From Willaertia magna (Eukaryota; Heterolobosea; Eutetramitea; Acrasida; Naegleriidae), in assembly GCA_902984215.1 (NCBI GenBank), contig CADWAF010002770.1, positions 1 to 64,000 on the forward strand: DNA of 64,000 nt. Direction: 5' to 3'. Made by a program: the position numbers and the translations under genes. Under the pieces are notes generated by a model. That model did not search any database, was not told where the DNA came from, and saw only the letters and a program-made list of their open reading frames with translations. Positions 63,138 through 64,000 of the stretch are shown piece by piece. Each line of letters starts with the position of its first letter. Positions within the stretch are counted from its first letter, which is position 1.

Positions 63138-64000
63138 TTAATTAACAATTGGTACTGCAAAAGCACACTCAGTTTGAATTGCTAAATTGTAGAATTCTGT
63201 TCCAACAACAATTCTGAAAAATCCGCCTTCACCCCATTCAGTTCCCTGCAGATTTACAAGAAATTATTTTAGTAAATAATTAAATTTTAACTTACCCATG
63301 AATTTCTTACAATCCAATACTAAAATAATAATGAAAAAGATTATAAAAATTATTGTAAATTGTCATTAATCAATTATTACTTACTTTTTGTCCATTTTCT
63401 TCACCCCAACCAACAACAGAAATGATGTGATTAATCATTGGGAAAACAGAAAATTCAGAGAAAATACCTCCAGTATATTTTTCTAATTTGCTTGTTGCAT
63501 CAATTCCACAACTAATAGGACCACGTGCATAAATTTCAGCTTTCATTTCATGTTCACCACTAATTGATCCAAACTCACTTACTTTCCATCTCTTAAAGTT
63601 AGTAATTGGCCAACAAGATGTTGTATTACAAGTACCGCATTCAGAAAAAGCAGTACAATCTTCATCCTTTGCTTTATAGACATTACAACCTTCCTCTGGA
63701 ATACCCTTCCTTTTAATAGTTCAAAATAATATTCGCAATGTCAGTAATTGTCATGTGAAAATTTACTTACTTTTGTGCATAATAATAAACTGGAGAATCA
63801 TCACCACCTTCACAACTACCAGCTAAAATAATTTAAATGTAAATTAAAAAATATTAAAATTTTACTAACCATCTCCACAAGCAATGACGTGTTGAACACT
63901 TAATTCAATTCTTGGCCATTGATTTTTTCTCATGATATTAATTCTGTCAGCTAATGCAGAAGTAGATCCATGAGCCCAACAACTACCACAATATTGTGGA
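63138..64000 (-). CDS. CTSZ: Cathepsin Z/X-like papain-family peptidase, C-terminal part
   Basis: The 5' end lies beyond the window. Exons on the minus strand: 63870-64000 (partial), 63771-63822, 63385-63709, 63296-63319 and 63138-63245; introns of 47, 61, 65 and 50 nt. Joined, they give 213 residues: [22 protein letters not shown] with the catalytic Cys, CGDAGSCEGG, a cathepsin-Z-type CGTCN region, [17 protein letters not shown] with the catalytic His, [21 protein letters not shown] with the Asn, and an [10 protein letters not shown] end. The NHI-to-NSW and GSCEGG features match cathepsin Z, a lysosomal carboxypeptidase. It is the most intron-rich gene here; one exon has only 24 nt. Confidence 0.95.

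Noticed and set aside
1..64000. CRISPR array, insertion sequence, retroelement or viral gene
   Set aside because: I found no direct-repeat array, transposase, reverse transcriptase or capsid-like ORF.

Overview
The window is nuclear DNA from a free-living, AT-rich, gene-dense protist. Reasons: eukaryotic housekeeping genes packed head-to-tail with short gaps, the standard genetic code, very small GT-AG introns (41-77 nt, mostly with GTAAGT donors), strong A/T-ending codon use (TTA, AAT, GAA), Asn/Gln/Ser homopolymers, A-runs directly before nearly every ATG, and one Pol III tRNA gene. A heterolobosean amoeba (Naegleria/Willaertia-like) is my best guess. A dictyostelid is a less likely alternative, because the gaps between genes here are not much AT-richer than the genes. 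This assignment is inference and was not checked against any database.

Layout. 1-1320 is an almost G/C-free desert with no gene. 1.4-16.7 kb carries a C2HC zinc-finger protein, eIF3a, a decayed GPD2-like protein, a small orphan, a lectin with three H-type-like modules plus a beta-trefoil, a truncated PWI/HNH-like protein, the Spb1 rRNA methyltransferase, an alpha/beta hydrolase in two reading frames, and a leucine-rich-repeat protein. 17-30 kb carries an MFS transporter, transaldolase, a G-gamma-like protein, a gap with an unusually good 70-nt hairpin, a DUF3592-like membrane protein, lysyl-tRNA synthetase, an orphan, methylmalonate-semialdehyde dehydrogenase, an F-box/LRR protein, a bacterial-type SDR, another orphan and tRNA-Val(UAC).

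30.5-51.9 kb carries a disordered coiled-coil protein, a protein kinase-HECT ubiquitin ligase fusion divergent from the autophagy lipid-transfer protein ATG2, a PRELI protein, CIAO1, an EF-hand protein, a RhoGAP, an S28 serine peptidase, a membrane protein with three similar two-helix units, and prefoldin subunit 6. 52-64 kb carries a calponin-homology protein with five SHOCT-like repeats, importin-7/8, an RPA-interacting protein, an NLR-like STAND NTPase with TPR repeats and a C-terminal CaaX box, and the 3' part of a cathepsin Z.

There is no operon or mobile element; the genes are mostly unrelated housekeeping functions. The most interesting proteins are the STAND-TPR-CaaX protein, the kinase-HECT fusion, the CH-SHOCT protein, the multi-lectin protein and the GPD2-like pseudoenzyme. 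I rebuilt 16 introns by eye from splice signals, reading phase and family resemblance. Several convergent genes end 0-50 nt apart, so their transcripts must overlap.
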